Origin: DASUAS01 sp035763625
GTDB lineage: Bacteria; Actinomycetota; Acidimicrobiia; IMCC26256; DASPTH01
Assembly: GCA_035763625.1 (NCBI GenBank)
Contig: DASUAS010000246.1
Span: 1 to 10,521, forward strand
Length of the DNA stretch: 10,521 bases
Direction of reading: 5' to 3'
Below are positions 1-7,550 of the stretch, one piece after another (within the stretch, counting starts at the first letter, position 1; each line of letters begins with the position of its first letter). Below the pieces are notes generated by a model. That model ran no database searches. It was given only the letters and a program-made list of their open reading frames with translations, and was not told the DNA's origin. The position numbers and the translations under genes are program-made.

Positions 1-2223
1 CGCCCCGGAGCAGTCGACGAAGCGGCGGGACACGAACGTGGGGAGGCCGAGCTCGTGGGCGCCGCCTTCGGCGTCGAGGCCGCGGTGGACGACCGCGAAC
101 GCGCACTCGGCGTCGGACCCGTGCACGCGCGTGGGAAGCGGGAAGTGGGTGCGCAGCCGGTGGTCGCGCACCCGGTGGTCGAGCTCGACGTGCACGCGCA
201 GGAAGCGCTCGTCGGTGCGCAGCTCGTAGGTGGTGACGACCGTGGCCGGGACCAGTTCGTCGCTGCGCGCCGAGCAGGATCGTTCGTCGCCGATCGCGTG
301 CGCGGGGAGCGAGTACTGCGCCACGACGACGATGCGGGCGCGCACCGGACCCGACTCGGTGACGGTGACGTCGACCGACTCCGGTCGGTCGACGACGGTG
401 TCGACCGTCGGTGGTGAGTAGTTGTAGGTGTCGCCGCCGTCGCCGCCGTCGACGTATCGGTTGAGCCCCGATACGGTCACGCCGTCCACGGTCACCGCGA
501 TCGTCCCGTCGGTGGGATCCACGACCGCGCGCACGTGTTCGTTCTCGAGCGTGAGCGCGTCGGCGCGCACCTCGGTGCTGGGCCCGGGACCGTCGACCGC
601 GCGGTACGAGCGCCAACCGAAACCGGGCACGGAGCCGGGGGCGACGAGGACCTCGCGCACCGCGGCGCGCCGCTGGCGGACCGAGATGGTGGCGCCGGCC
701 TCGCCCAGCGCGAGCAGCTCTTCTCTGGTCGCTTCGAGGTCGAGGTCGGTCTCGCCCGGCGCGGCGTCGTGGAACGTGAACTCCTCGATCCGCTCCCGCC
801 CGTCGTCGAGGGTCCGGTGCTCGACGCGTGCGATGCGGGCACCCGCGAGCTCGGGCCCGCGCATCATCTCCAGCACCCAGCGGATCTTCTGACCGACGAC
901 GATGGTCGAGATGCCCTCGTCGGTCGTCGTGGTGCGCACCAGCTGGGTGGGCACGGCCGCGCCGTCGTCGAGCGCGACGAGGTGCACGGGCCCCCGCCCA
1001 GGGAGGGGAACGCTGATCACACCGCCGCGGTCGCGGGCGGTGCTGTTGACGACGATGGTCGACGACGGAGGGACGTCGACCGTCGTCGCCAGGGTCCGCA
1101 CCGCCTCCCGGGTGAGCGCCTCGCCGACGTGGCGCGCTTCCTGGTAGCGGACGCGCACCGCCTCCACCACGTCGTCGGCACTGCACGCGCACGACGAGTC
1201 GTGCGCGCTGTTGAGGATCAGCTGGCGCCACCCGACGTCGAGCAGCACCCCGGGGTACTGGTCGGGGGGGAGGAGCAACGCGGAGAGCGGTTCCGCGTAG
1301 CGCTCCAGGCTGCGCTCGGCGCGGGCGGCGAGCTGGTGCACGTCGACCCGGTGCGACGCCACTCCCATGAGCACGTTGGCGCGCGCGCCCGAGCGGAGCT
1401 CGCCGTCCCACGTCGGCAGGCCCTCGGTGGGCTGGGCGCGCGCGTACTCGGCGAGCGACGTGACCACGAAGCGGTAGTCGTCCTGCCGGTCGTTGGCCTC
1501 GGCGACGACCTCACCCAGCCACGGCTGGGGAAGGAGGTGGTCGGAGCCGTTCATCAGCAGCATGTCGCCGCCCGCGAGCGCGGCCGGTCCGAGCTCGGCG
1601 TCGTACCCGCGGGCCCGGGCCACGAGCTGGTCGGGGTCCTTCGGGATGTCGCGCCCGTTCGAGTACGAGCCGTAGAGGTACTCGGCGCGCACGGTCGAGC
1701 CGTCGGGGGCGCGCCACCAGAACGCGGTGCGGTCGATCGCGGCCGGGACGCCGCGCCACACGACCGCGTGCTCCAGCCCGGCGAGCCTCAGCAGCTGCGG
1801 CATCTGCGCGATGTGGCCGAACATGTCGGGCAGGTAGCCGACGAGCATGGCTGCGTCTCCGCCCAGCTCCGACGTACGCGTGAGCCCGTGTTGCAGGTTG
1901 CGCACGATCGTCTCGCCCGAGACCATGAACTCGTCCATGAGGATCATCCACGGTCCGACCTGCACGCGTCGGTCGCGCGTCAGCGCCCGCACACGGTCGA
2001 GCGCATCGGGCCGAATCGCGAGGTAGTCGTCGATCACCGCCGTCTGGCCGTCGAGCAGGAACCGCGTGAACGACGGATCGGCCTCGAGCAGATCCAGCAG
2101 GTCGTCGACGAGGTGCACGAGCTGCGCGCGGTAGCGCTGGAACGGCGCGTACCACTCGCGGTCCCAATGCGTGTGCGGAACGATGCCGACCTTCCTCGGC
2201 ATGTTCCTCGGTGCTGCCGTCAC
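1..2223 (-). CDS. GH38 alpha-mannosidase, 3' end outside the window
   Basis: Zinc-dependent retaining glycosidase that removes alpha-linked mannose. About 740 codons are visible and remain open to the window edge; family members run roughly 850-1050 residues, so the C-terminus is missing. Numbering from ATG 2202, the N-terminus carries PHTHWDREWY (zinc ligands H12, D14), then GYLPDMFGH with nucleophile/ligand D126, and NSAHDSS with ligand H334. Later come TYNYSPP, a counterpart of the family's GD-Y-SP motif, and near the edge LPTFVSRRFVD, typical of the C-terminal beta domains. No signal peptide is seen, so it is probably cytosolic. Start: GTG 2223 is preferred because TATCCT lies six bases upstream, the same leaderless layout as the gene at 6894. 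ATG 2202 (GAGGA only two bases away) is the alternative, seven codons shorter. It follows kdpE by 34-55 bp and may be partly co-transcribed. Family certain; natural substrate unknown. Confidence 0.92.
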   Translation of the reverse strand, partial: MTAAPRNMPRKVGIVPHTHWDREWYAPFQRYRAQLVHLVDDLLDLLEADPSFTRFLLDGQTAVIDDYLAIRPDALDRVRALTRDRRVQVGPWMILMDEFMVSGETIVRNLQHGLTRTSELGGDAAMLVGYLPDMFGHIAQMPQLLRLAGLEHAVVWRGVPAAIDRTAFWWRAPDGSTVRAEYLYGSYSNGRDIPKDPDQLVARARGYDAELGPAALAGGDMLLMNGSDHLLPQPWLGEVVAEANDRQDDYRFVVTSLAEYARAQPTEGLPTWDGELRSGARANVLMGVASHRVDVHQLAARAERSLERYAEPLSALLLPPDQYPGVLLDVGWRQLILNSAHDSSCACSADDVVEAVRVRYQEARHVGEALTREAVRTLATTVDVPPSSTIVVNSTARDRGGVISVPLPGRGPVHLVALDDGAAVPTQLVRTTTTDEGISTIVVGQKIRWVLEMMRGPELAGARIARVEHRTLDDGRERIEEFTFHDAAPGETDLDLEATREELLALGEAGATISVRQRRAAVREVLVAPGSVPGFGWRSYRAVDGPGPSTEVRADALTLENEHVRAVVDPTDGTIAVTVDGVTVSGLNRYVDGGDGGDTYNYSPPTVDTVVDRPESVDVTVTESGPVRARIVVVAQYSLPAHAIGDERSCSARSDELVPATVVTTYELRTDERFLRVHVELDHRVRDHRLRTHFPLPTRVHGSDAECAFAVVHRGLDAEGGAHELGLPTFVSRRFVDCSGA

Positions 2224-2229
2224 CGGGTC

Positions 2230-2235
2230 AGGATA
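2230..2235 (-). promoter_or_regulatory. -10 box TATCCT for the mannosidase gene, leaderless layout
   Basis: TATCCT on the minus strand fits TANNNT and is followed by six bases and an in-frame GTG at 2223. This puts the expected transcription start on or next to the start codon. No clear -35 is visible. It lies in the short gap after kdpE, so the mannosidase probably has its own promoter. Confidence 0.5.
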
Positions 2236-2257
2236 CGGGGCGTCGCCCGTCGCTCGA

Positions 2258-2941
2258 TCAGTCGGTGCCGATCCAGCGGTAGCCGATGCCGGGTTCGGTG
2301 ACGATGAGCCGCGGGTTGGCGGCGTCGTCGCCGAGCTTGCGCCGGAGCTGACCGACGTACACCCGCAGGTAGTTGCTCTCGGAGCCGTACCCGCGGCCCC
2401 ACACCTTGCGCAACAGGTACTCGTGGGTGAGCAGCTTGCCCGGCTGCGTCGCCAGCTGCTCGAGCAGCGCCAGCTCGGTCCGGGTGAGGTGGACGACGTC
2501 GCCGTCGAGGCGCACCTGCTTGCGCACGAGGTCGATCTCCAGCGTGTCGACGTGCAGCACCGCGGGCGTCGAGGACGCGTGCGGCACGCGCCGGAGCACC
2601 GCGCGCACGCGGGCGAGCACCTCTTCGACGTCGAACGGCTTCGTCACGTAGTCGTCGGCGCCGGCGTCGAGAGCTTCGATCTTGTCCTGCTGGCGGTCGC
2701 GGGCGGTGAGCACCACCACGGGGACGTCGCTGAACGAACGCATGCGCCGCAGCGCCTCGACCCCGTCGAGATCGGGCAGGCCGAGGTCGAGCAGCACGAC
2801 GTCGGGGCGATCGTCGGCGATCAGGACCAGCCCCTCCTGGGCGGTGGGGGACTCGACGACCTCGAACGAGCGGGCGCGCAGGCTGGTGCGGAGCGCGCGC
2901 CGCAGCGAGGTGTCGTCCTCGATGACGAGCACGGTCGTCAC
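2258..2941 (-). CDS. kdpE: KdpE-type response regulator (OmpR/PhoB family)
   Basis: Cytosolic transcription regulator of 227 residues, the full normal length. The receiver domain (about 1-118) has the acidic pair D9/D10, phospho-acceptor D52 in LLDLGLPDLDG, switch T79 in VVVLTARD and K101 in DYVTKPF. The C-terminal winged helix (about 130-225) has LTRTELALLEQL, the LRKVWG segment and NYLRVYVGQLRRKL ending in GIGYRW, all typical of KdpE. The GTG start at 2941 overlaps the kdpD stop (GTGA, 2938-2941) and has GGAG at 2949-2952, seven bases upstream, so translation is coupled. An upstream in-frame extension into kdpD is open but gives Arg-rich nonsense. The partner kinase is directly upstream. 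No kdpFABC genes are seen; the likely target is the divergent transporter gene at 4399. Confidence 0.95.
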   Translation of the reverse strand: MTTVLVIEDDTSLRRALRTSLRARSFEVVESPTAQEGLVLIADDRPDVVLLDLGLPDLDGVEALRRMRSFSDVPVVVLTARDRQQDKIEALDAGADDYVTKPFDVEEVLARVRAVLRRVPHASSTPAVLHVDTLEIDLVRKQVRLDGDVVHLTRTELALLEQLATQPGKLLTHEYLLRKVWGRGYGSESNYLRVYVGQLRRKLGDDAANPRLIVTEPGIGYRWIGTD

Positions 2942-4350
2942 GGCCGGGCTCCGTGTCGGCTGCCCGTCCGCACGCGCGCCGGGATCACGAACACGAACGT
3001 CGCGCCTCCTCCCGGCGTCTCGTCGCACCAGACGCGACCCCCGTGTGCGGTCACGAGTGCGTGGACGATCGCCAGACCGAGCCCGGTGCCGCTGGCGTCG
3101 GGACGGGCGTCGACGCGGGTGAACTCGTCGAAGATGCGCTCGCGCGCCTCGACCGGGACGCCGGGCCCGTGGTCGGCGACGCGGACCTCCACGTCGCCCG
3201 CGGTCGGACCCGGGCAGCACGACACGAGGATCTCTGATCCGGGCGGCGCGAACCGCAGCGCGTTCTCCAGCAGGTTGCCGAACACCTGCTCCATCATCTG
3301 CACGTCGACCTCGACGTCGCCGAGGGACGGGGGCACGTCGAGGCGCACGCGGTGGGCGCGCGCGAGAGGGCGCAGACGCCGGATCGCGGCTTGCGCGAGA
3401 TCGCGGAGGTCGACGGGTTGGCGCCGCAGCTCGAGCGCTCCAGCCCGGATGCGGCTGAGCTCCAGGATGTTGGTGACGAGCCGCTCCAGCCGCTCGGTCT
3501 CGTCGTAGATCGTGTCGAGGAGCTCGGCGCGGTCGTCGGCCGAGAGGTCGAGTTCGGGTACGCGCAAGGTCGACGACGCGGCCTTGATCGCCGCCAACGG
3601 CGTGCGCAGGTTGTGCGTCACCGCGGAGAGGAACCCGGACCGTGTGCGCCCGACCTGTGCATCGATGCGCGCGTCGCGCGCCTCGGTCTCGAGCCGCAGC
3701 CGGTCGATGGCTGCGGACAGCCCGGCGACGAGCGCCTCGAGCAGCGCCCGGTCGGAGGAGGCCAACGGGTGCTCGCGGCCGGCGACCGCCTCCACCTCCA
3801 ACGGTGGGATGCGCACGACGGTGGTCGCGCCGACGGACCCCGGACCGGTCGCGGTCGTGGTCGCGCCCGGGGCACGCACCGTGCACTCGACCAGGCGGAA
3901 CAGGGCGACCAGCGCGTCGGCTGCGCCGGCCACCACCGCGCCCGGATCCTCACCGGCCATGAGCCGCGTCGTGAGGTCGAGTCGGATGTGGGTCTCGCGC
4001 TCGCGCCGCTCGGCGGTGCGGCGGGCCTCGTCGAGGCGCCACACGGTCCACCCGAGGACCGCCGACGCGGCCGCGAACACGACCAGCGCGGCGAGGTCGT
4101 CCTGCTTCTGCACGTCGAAGCTGCCCGTCGGCGACGTGAAGAAGTAGTTGAGCGCGAGGAAGGCCGCGACCGTCCCCGACACCGCGGCCGCCCGGCCGAG
4201 GAGTGTCGCGACCAGGGCGGCGAGCAGCAGCAGCAGCGCGGCGGTGGTGAGGTCGGCGTCGAACGCGCGGGCCACCAGCGTGGTCACGCCGACGATCGCC
4301 AGTGCCAGGACCATCCGGGCACCGGTCTTGACGCCTTCTTGACGCGTCAT
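2938..4350 (-). CDS. kdpD: Short KdpD-type sensor histidine kinase lacking the N-terminal KdpD/USP domains
   Basis: Membrane sensor kinase of about 470 residues; E. coli KdpD has 894. It opens directly with the DUF4118 membrane domain (about residues 15-100), including ALNYFFTSPTG, which is characteristic of KdpD. A linker/GAF-like stretch follows, then the dimerisation/phosphotransfer helix with THNLRTPL (H246) and an ATPase domain with GNLLENALRFAPPG, DHGPGVP, FDEFTR and GTGLGLAIV. The whole cytoplasmic N-terminal region (KdpD domain with Walker motifs plus USP domain) is absent; upstream DNA runs straight into the divergent transporter gene, so it is not just a missed start. Start is uncertain: ATG 4350 is chosen, ATG 4314 and GTG 4386 are possible, and none has a good ribosome site. 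The residue after the phospho-histidine is Asn rather than the commoner Asp/Glu. It pairs with kdpE. Confidence 0.9.
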   Translation of the reverse strand: MTRQEGVKTGARMVLALAIVGVTTLVARAFDADLTTAALLLLLAALVATLLGRAAAVSGTVAAFLALNYFFTSPTGSFDVQKQDDLAALVVFAAASAVLGWTVWRLDEARRTAERRERETHIRLDLTTRLMAGEDPGAVVAGAADALVALFRLVECTVRAPGATTTATGPGSVGATTVVRIPPLEVEAVAGREHPLASSDRALLEALVAGLSAAIDRLRLETEARDARIDAQVGRTRSGFLSAVTHNLRTPLAAIKAASSTLRVPELDLSADDRAELLDTIYDETERLERLVTNILELSRIRAGALELRRQPVDLRDLAQAAIRRLRPLARAHRVRLDVPPSLGDVEVDVQMMEQVFGNLLENALRFAPPGSEILVSCCPGPTAGDVEVRVADHGPGVPVEARERIFDEFTRVDARPDASGTGLGLAIVHALVTAHGGRVWCDETPGGGATFVFVIPARVRTGSRHGARP

Positions 4351-4378
4351 GGAGCTGCGCTGACGGCCTCTTGACGGG
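4328..4378. promoter_or_regulatory. Candidate KdpE operator: two copies of an 11-bp-phased TGACG direct repeat
   Basis: TGACG occurs at 4329, 4340, 4361 and 4372, with spacings 11, 21 and 11. TTGACGCCTTCTTGACGCG (4328-4346) and CTGACGGCCTCTTGACGGG (4360-4378) match at 15 of 19 positions, 32 bp apart, about three helical turns. Paired direct repeats 11 bp apart are how PhoB/OmpR-family regulators, including Streptomyces PhoP, contact DNA. The site lies 21-71 bases upstream of the transporter ATG, suitable for activation, and overlaps the kdpD start, which could allow autoregulation. That KdpE is the binder is inference. Confidence 0.55.
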
Positions 4379-4398
4379 CACCCCACGACGATGTCCGC

Positions 4399-6786
4399 AT
4401 GGCCACGACTGTCACCGATCCGAGCCTAGATCCGGACGAATCGCCGCGGCGGGGTACGAACCACGTCGGTGGCGCGACGCTGCCCGCGGGTGGCGCGGCC
4501 GCCGGCACCGCGGTCGCCCGCCGCCGCTCGCGCCGGTCCGACGTGGTCGAGATGATGTTCGGGCGCCGGTTGCGCACCGACCAGGAGATGCACGAGCGCC
4601 TCGACAACCCCACTGCGCTCGCAGTGTTCGCCAGCGACGCGCTCTCCTCGGTCGCGTACGCCACCGAGGAGATGCTCACGGTCCTCCTCATCGGCGGGGC
4701 GGGCCTGCTCGCGTTCGGGACGCTGGTCCCGCTGACGCTCGGCATCGTGGCCCTGCTCGTGATCCTGGTGTTCTCGTACCGCCAGACCATCAAGGCCTAC
4801 CCGAGCGCGGGCGGTGCGTACATCGTCACCCGCGACAACTTCGGCGTGCTGCCCGCGCAGATCGCCGGCGTCGCACTGCTCACCGACTACATCCTCACGG
4901 TGGCGGTGAGCACGTCGGCGGGTGTGGCGGCGATGTACTCGGCGTTCCCCGCCGCGTACTCGTACCGCGTCGCGATCGCGGTCGCGCTCATCTGGATCAT
5001 CGCCTGGATGAACCTGCGGGGGGTCAAGGAGTCGGGCCGCATCTTCGCGGTTCCGACGTACGGGTTCGTGATCTCGGTCATCGCCCTCATCGCCGTCGGT
5101 GTGGTCAAGGCGATCATCGGTGGCCTCGACCCGATCCACGTGCAGCACGCCGAGGTCGCGGCCGGCGCGGGTGGGTCGCTCGGCATCTTCCTGCTGATGA
5201 AGGCGTACGCGGGTGGATCGACCGCCATGACCGGCGTGGAGGCGATCTCCAACGGCGTGCCCGCGTTCAAGCCGGTGGAGTGGAAGAACGCCCGCAAGGT
5301 GCTGGGCTGGCTGGGCGGACTCCTCGCGGTGATGTTCATCGGGATCTCGTTCCTGGCCTGGAAGCTGCACCCGCTCCCGAGCAGCAAGGAGACGGTGATC
5401 AGCCAGATCGCCCGCGCCGTCGTCGGCCACGGCACCGTCGGGAACGTCGCCTTCTTCGTGATCCAGGCGATGACGATGCTCATCCTGGTGCTCGCGGCCA
5501 ACACCTCGTTCGCCGACTTCCCCCGCCTCGCCAGCTTCCACGCCCACGACCACTTCCTGCCCACGCCGCTGACCCGACGCGGGCGGCGGCTCGTGTTCGC
5601 GAACGGCATCGTCGTGCTCGCCGGCCTGGCGACGGTGGTGACGGTGATCTTCGGGGCGAGCGTGTCGCACCTGATCCCGCTGTACGCGATCGGTGTGTTC
5701 ACCTCGTTCACGCTGTCGCAGGCCGGTATGGCGAAGCGTCATCTGACGCTCAAGGAACCGGGCTGGAAGCACGGTCTCTGGATCAACGGCGCCGGTGCGA
5801 TCGCGACGCTCGTGGTGGGCATCGTCATCGCGGTCACCAAGTTCACCCACGGTGCGTGGATCATCATGATCGTGGTGCCGGTGACGGTGGCGATCCTGGT
5901 GCGCGTCAACAAGCACTACGACCACGTGGCCAACATGCTCGACGAGCCCGACCCGGACCTGGCGATCGCGAGTAGCAACCATCTCGGCGCGCTCGTACTC
6001 GTCTCCCGCATGGACGACGGCCTCGACCGGGCGATGCGCTACGTCGACCACCTCGAGTGCGACCGGGTGCGCGCGGTGCACGTGGGGCCCGAGGACCGCA
6101 ACCTCGGCGCTGCCTTCTGGGCGCGCTACGGCTGCAAGCTCGAGTTCGTACCGCAGCACGGCGGACTGGTGAAGACGGCGCGGGCGCTGGTGCAGAGCGA
6201 GCGCGCCGAGCACACGGAGCACCTCTGCGCGGTGGTGCTGCCCGAAACCATCGAGGACGCGCGCCTCACGCACGTGATCCGGCACAACGACGCGCTCCGA
6301 CTGAAGGCGGGCCTGCTCTTCGAGAAGGGCATCGTGGTGCTCAACATCCCGACCACTGACGCCGACGCCACGCTCGTCACCCGTCCGCCGCGCCGGCACG
6401 TTGCCCTGGTGCCGGTGGCGACGTTGCACGAAGGTGCGCGCGAGGCGCTCCGGGTCGCCGAGCTGTTGCGCCCGGAACAGGTGCGCGCGGTGCACATCGC
6501 GGAGATCGCCGAAGAAGCCGAGGCGATCGAGGAGCGGTGGGCGGCGGAGCGGTTGCCGGTGCCGCTCGACATCGTCGCCGCTCCCTACCGCGAGCTCGGC
6601 GACCCGTTGCTCCAGGAGGTCGAGGCGATCAAGGCCGAAGGTGCCGACCTGGTCACGGTCGTGATCGGCGAGTTCGTGCCCAAGTGGTGGCAGCACGGGC
6701 TGCACAACCACCGCGCCCTGCAGATGAAGGCCCGGCTCCTGTTCGAGCCCGGCGTGGCCGTCGTGTCGGTGCCCCACCACGTGTGA
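4399..6786 (+). CDS. kimA: KimA-type potassium transporter (APC superfamily) with duplicated USP-like tail
   Basis: Inner-membrane transporter of 795 residues; B. subtilis KimA (YdaO), a proton-coupled high-affinity K+ importer controlled by c-di-AMP, has about 607. After a ~55-residue polar lead, FASDALSSVAYATEEM starts an APC core of about twelve membrane helices (roughly 70-510). Potassium-site residues reported for KimA (as I recall D36, Y43, D117, Y118, T121, S125) have counterparts with matching spacing: D80, Y87, D163, Y164, T167, S171. The soluble tail (about 524-795) holds two USP-like repeats: VRAVH at 557 and 695, and HN-AL-hKA-LLFE at 629 and 769. KimA has one such tail, so this is an added copy. 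It is divergent from kdpDE, with the TGACG repeats upstream and a strong hairpin downstream. ATG 4399 has no ribosome site; the N-terminal lead is the least certain part. A generic amino-acid permease is the less likely alternative. Confidence 0.85.
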   Translation: MATTVTDPSLDPDESPRRGTNHVGGATLPAGGAAAGTAVARRRSRRSDVVEMMFGRRLRTDQEMHERLDNPTALAVFASDALSSVAYATEEMLTVLLIGGAGLLAFGTLVPLTLGIVALLVILVFSYRQTIKAYPSAGGAYIVTRDNFGVLPAQIAGVALLTDYILTVAVSTSAGVAAMYSAFPAAYSYRVAIAVALIWIIAWMNLRGVKESGRIFAVPTYGFVISVIALIAVGVVKAIIGGLDPIHVQHAEVAAGAGGSLGIFLLMKAYAGGSTAMTGVEAISNGVPAFKPVEWKNARKVLGWLGGLLAVMFIGISFLAWKLHPLPSSKETVISQIARAVVGHGTVGNVAFFVIQAMTMLILVLAANTSFADFPRLASFHAHDHFLPTPLTRRGRRLVFANGIVVLAGLATVVTVIFGASVSHLIPLYAIGVFTSFTLSQAGMAKRHLTLKEPGWKHGLWINGAGAIATLVVGIVIAVTKFTHGAWIIMIVVPVTVAILVRVNKHYDHVANMLDEPDPDLAIASSNHLGALVLVSRMDDGLDRAMRYVDHLECDRVRAVHVGPEDRNLGAAFWARYGCKLEFVPQHGGLVKTARALVQSERAEHTEHLCAVVLPETIEDARLTHVIRHNDALRLKAGLLFEKGIVVLNIPTTDADATLVTRPPRRHVALVPVATLHEGAREALRVAELLRPEQVRAVHIAEIAEEAEAIEERWAAERLPVPLDIVAAPYRELGDPLLQEVEAIKAEGADLVTVVIGEFVPKWWQHGLHNHRALQMKARLLFEPGVAVVSVPHHV
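4423..4428 (-). promoter_or_regulatory. Possible -10 box TAGGCT for kdpDE
   Basis: TAGGCT on the minus strand fits TANNNT. It lies inside the 5' end of the divergent transporter gene, about 70 bases before the chosen kdpD start. It would place the transcription start near 4416, with the TGACG repeats just downstream. No convincing -35 is seen, so this is weak. Confidence 0.25.
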
Positions 6787-6806
6787 GACCGCACCCCAGT
6801 TCCGTT

Positions 6807-6850
6807 CCGACGTTGGATTCCCGTCACCCCGCGCGGGAATTCGACGTCGG
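6807..6850 (+). terminator. Strong 17-bp RNA hairpin after the transporter gene
   Basis: Arms 6807-6823 and 6834-6850 flank a ten-base loop. As DNA they match at 15 of 17 positions. As plus-strand RNA both mismatches become G-U wobbles, so all 17 pairs form; on the minus strand they would be A-C mismatches. It begins 20 bases after the transporter stop and has no U-run, as is common for actinobacterial terminators. Confidence 0.7.
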
Positions 6851-6881
6851 TACGACGCGGACGGACGCCCGGGGTCACGGG

Positions 6882-6887
6882 TAACGT
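6882..6887 (+). promoter_or_regulatory. -10 box TAACGT for the phosphatase-isomerase pair
   Basis: TAACGT (TANNNT, preceded by GGG) is followed by six bases and the GTG at 6894, so the mRNA probably starts at the start codon. It sits just downstream of the hairpin that closes the previous gene. Confidence 0.5.
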
Positions 6888-6893
6888 CGACCG

Positions 6894-7550
6894 GTGCCCG
6901 GCGTCGATCCCGACTCCCTCGATCTGGCCCGCACGTCGGTGTTCATCGACTTCGACGGCACCATCACGACCGTCGACGTCGGGGTGTACGTGCTCAACCG
7001 CACGGCGCCCGACGAGTGGCGCACCATCGACGAGCAGTTCCGTCACGGTGTCATCGACAGCCGCGAGTGCATCCTCGACGAATGGGAGCTGGTAGAGGGC
7101 GACGAAGCCACGCTCCGAGCGATCGCGGCCGAGGTCGAGCTCGACCCGGGCGTGGGTCCGCTGGTCGACGCGCTGCGCGCCGCGGGGGCTGAGCTCACCG
7201 TGGTGTCGGACGGCTTCGGCTTCTACGTGGAGGAGGCGGTGCGGCCCTTCGGGCTCGACGTGCGCACCAACGCGGTCGACTTCTCGACCCGCGAGCTCTT
7301 GTTCCCGCACGAGGACCGCTGCTGTCCGTGCGCGTCGTGCGGCACGTGCAAGCAGGCGCCGATCAAGGACGCGCAGCACCGCGGCCAGTCGACGATGCTG
7401 ATCGGCGACGGCGCGAGCGATCGCAAGGCCGCGCTGCTCGCCGACGTGGTGTTCGCCAAGGGCGCGCTCGAGTCGTGGTGCCGGTCGTTCGGCGTGGAGT
7501 GCATCCCGTTCGACACCCTGGCCGACGTCGAGCGAGTGCTCTTCCCGTGA
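6894..7550 (+). CDS. HAD-IB family phosphatase, MtnX-like
   Basis: Cytosolic Mg2+-dependent phosphatase of 218 residues, usual for the family. Motif I is FIDFDGTIT (nucleophile D19, acid/base D21); motif II is the serine in VVSDGF (S105); motif III is a lysine, K153 or K158; motif IV is GDGASD (D172, D176). A cysteine cluster, C143, C144, C146, C149 and C152, sits just before K153 and resembles the Cys-rich loop before the lysine in MtnX, the methionine-salvage phosphatase; phosphoserine phosphatase SerB is the other relative. No other methionine-salvage gene is nearby, so the substrate is open. GTG 6894 is supported by the leaderless -10 box, and no ribosome site precedes it. Its stop overlaps the next start (GTGA, 7547-7550), so the two proteins are probably made together and may act on one metabolite. 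Confidence 0.85.
   Translation: MPGVDPDSLDLARTSVFIDFDGTITTVDVGVYVLNRTAPDEWRTIDEQFRHGVIDSRECILDEWELVEGDEATLRAIAAEVELDPGVGPLVDALRAAGAELTVVSDGFGFYVEEAVRPFGLDVRTNAVDFSTRELLFPHEDRCCPCASCGTCKQAPIKDAQHRGQSTMLIGDGASDRKAALLADVVFAKGALESWCRSFGVECIPFDTLADVERVLFP

Noticed and set aside
535..2301. Plus-strand open frame of 588 codons opposite the mannosidase
   Set aside because: Its His/Arg/Val-rich translation shows no family motif, while the minus frame gives clear GH38 motifs throughout. It is a GC-rich shadow.
2258..3886. kdpE extended upstream to a 542-residue protein
   Set aside because: The extra 315 residues are Arg/Ala-rich and read kdpD out of frame. The GTG at 2941 has GGAG and the GTGA overlap.
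4371..4376. TTGACG as a -35 box for the transporter
   Set aside because: No -10-like hexamer lies at the right distance, and the hexamer belongs to the four-fold phased repeat, which explains it better.
4426..6780. Minus-strand open frame of 784 codons opposite the transporter
   Set aside because: Rich in His, Asp and Arg with no recognisable domain; it is antisense to a well-conserved membrane protein.
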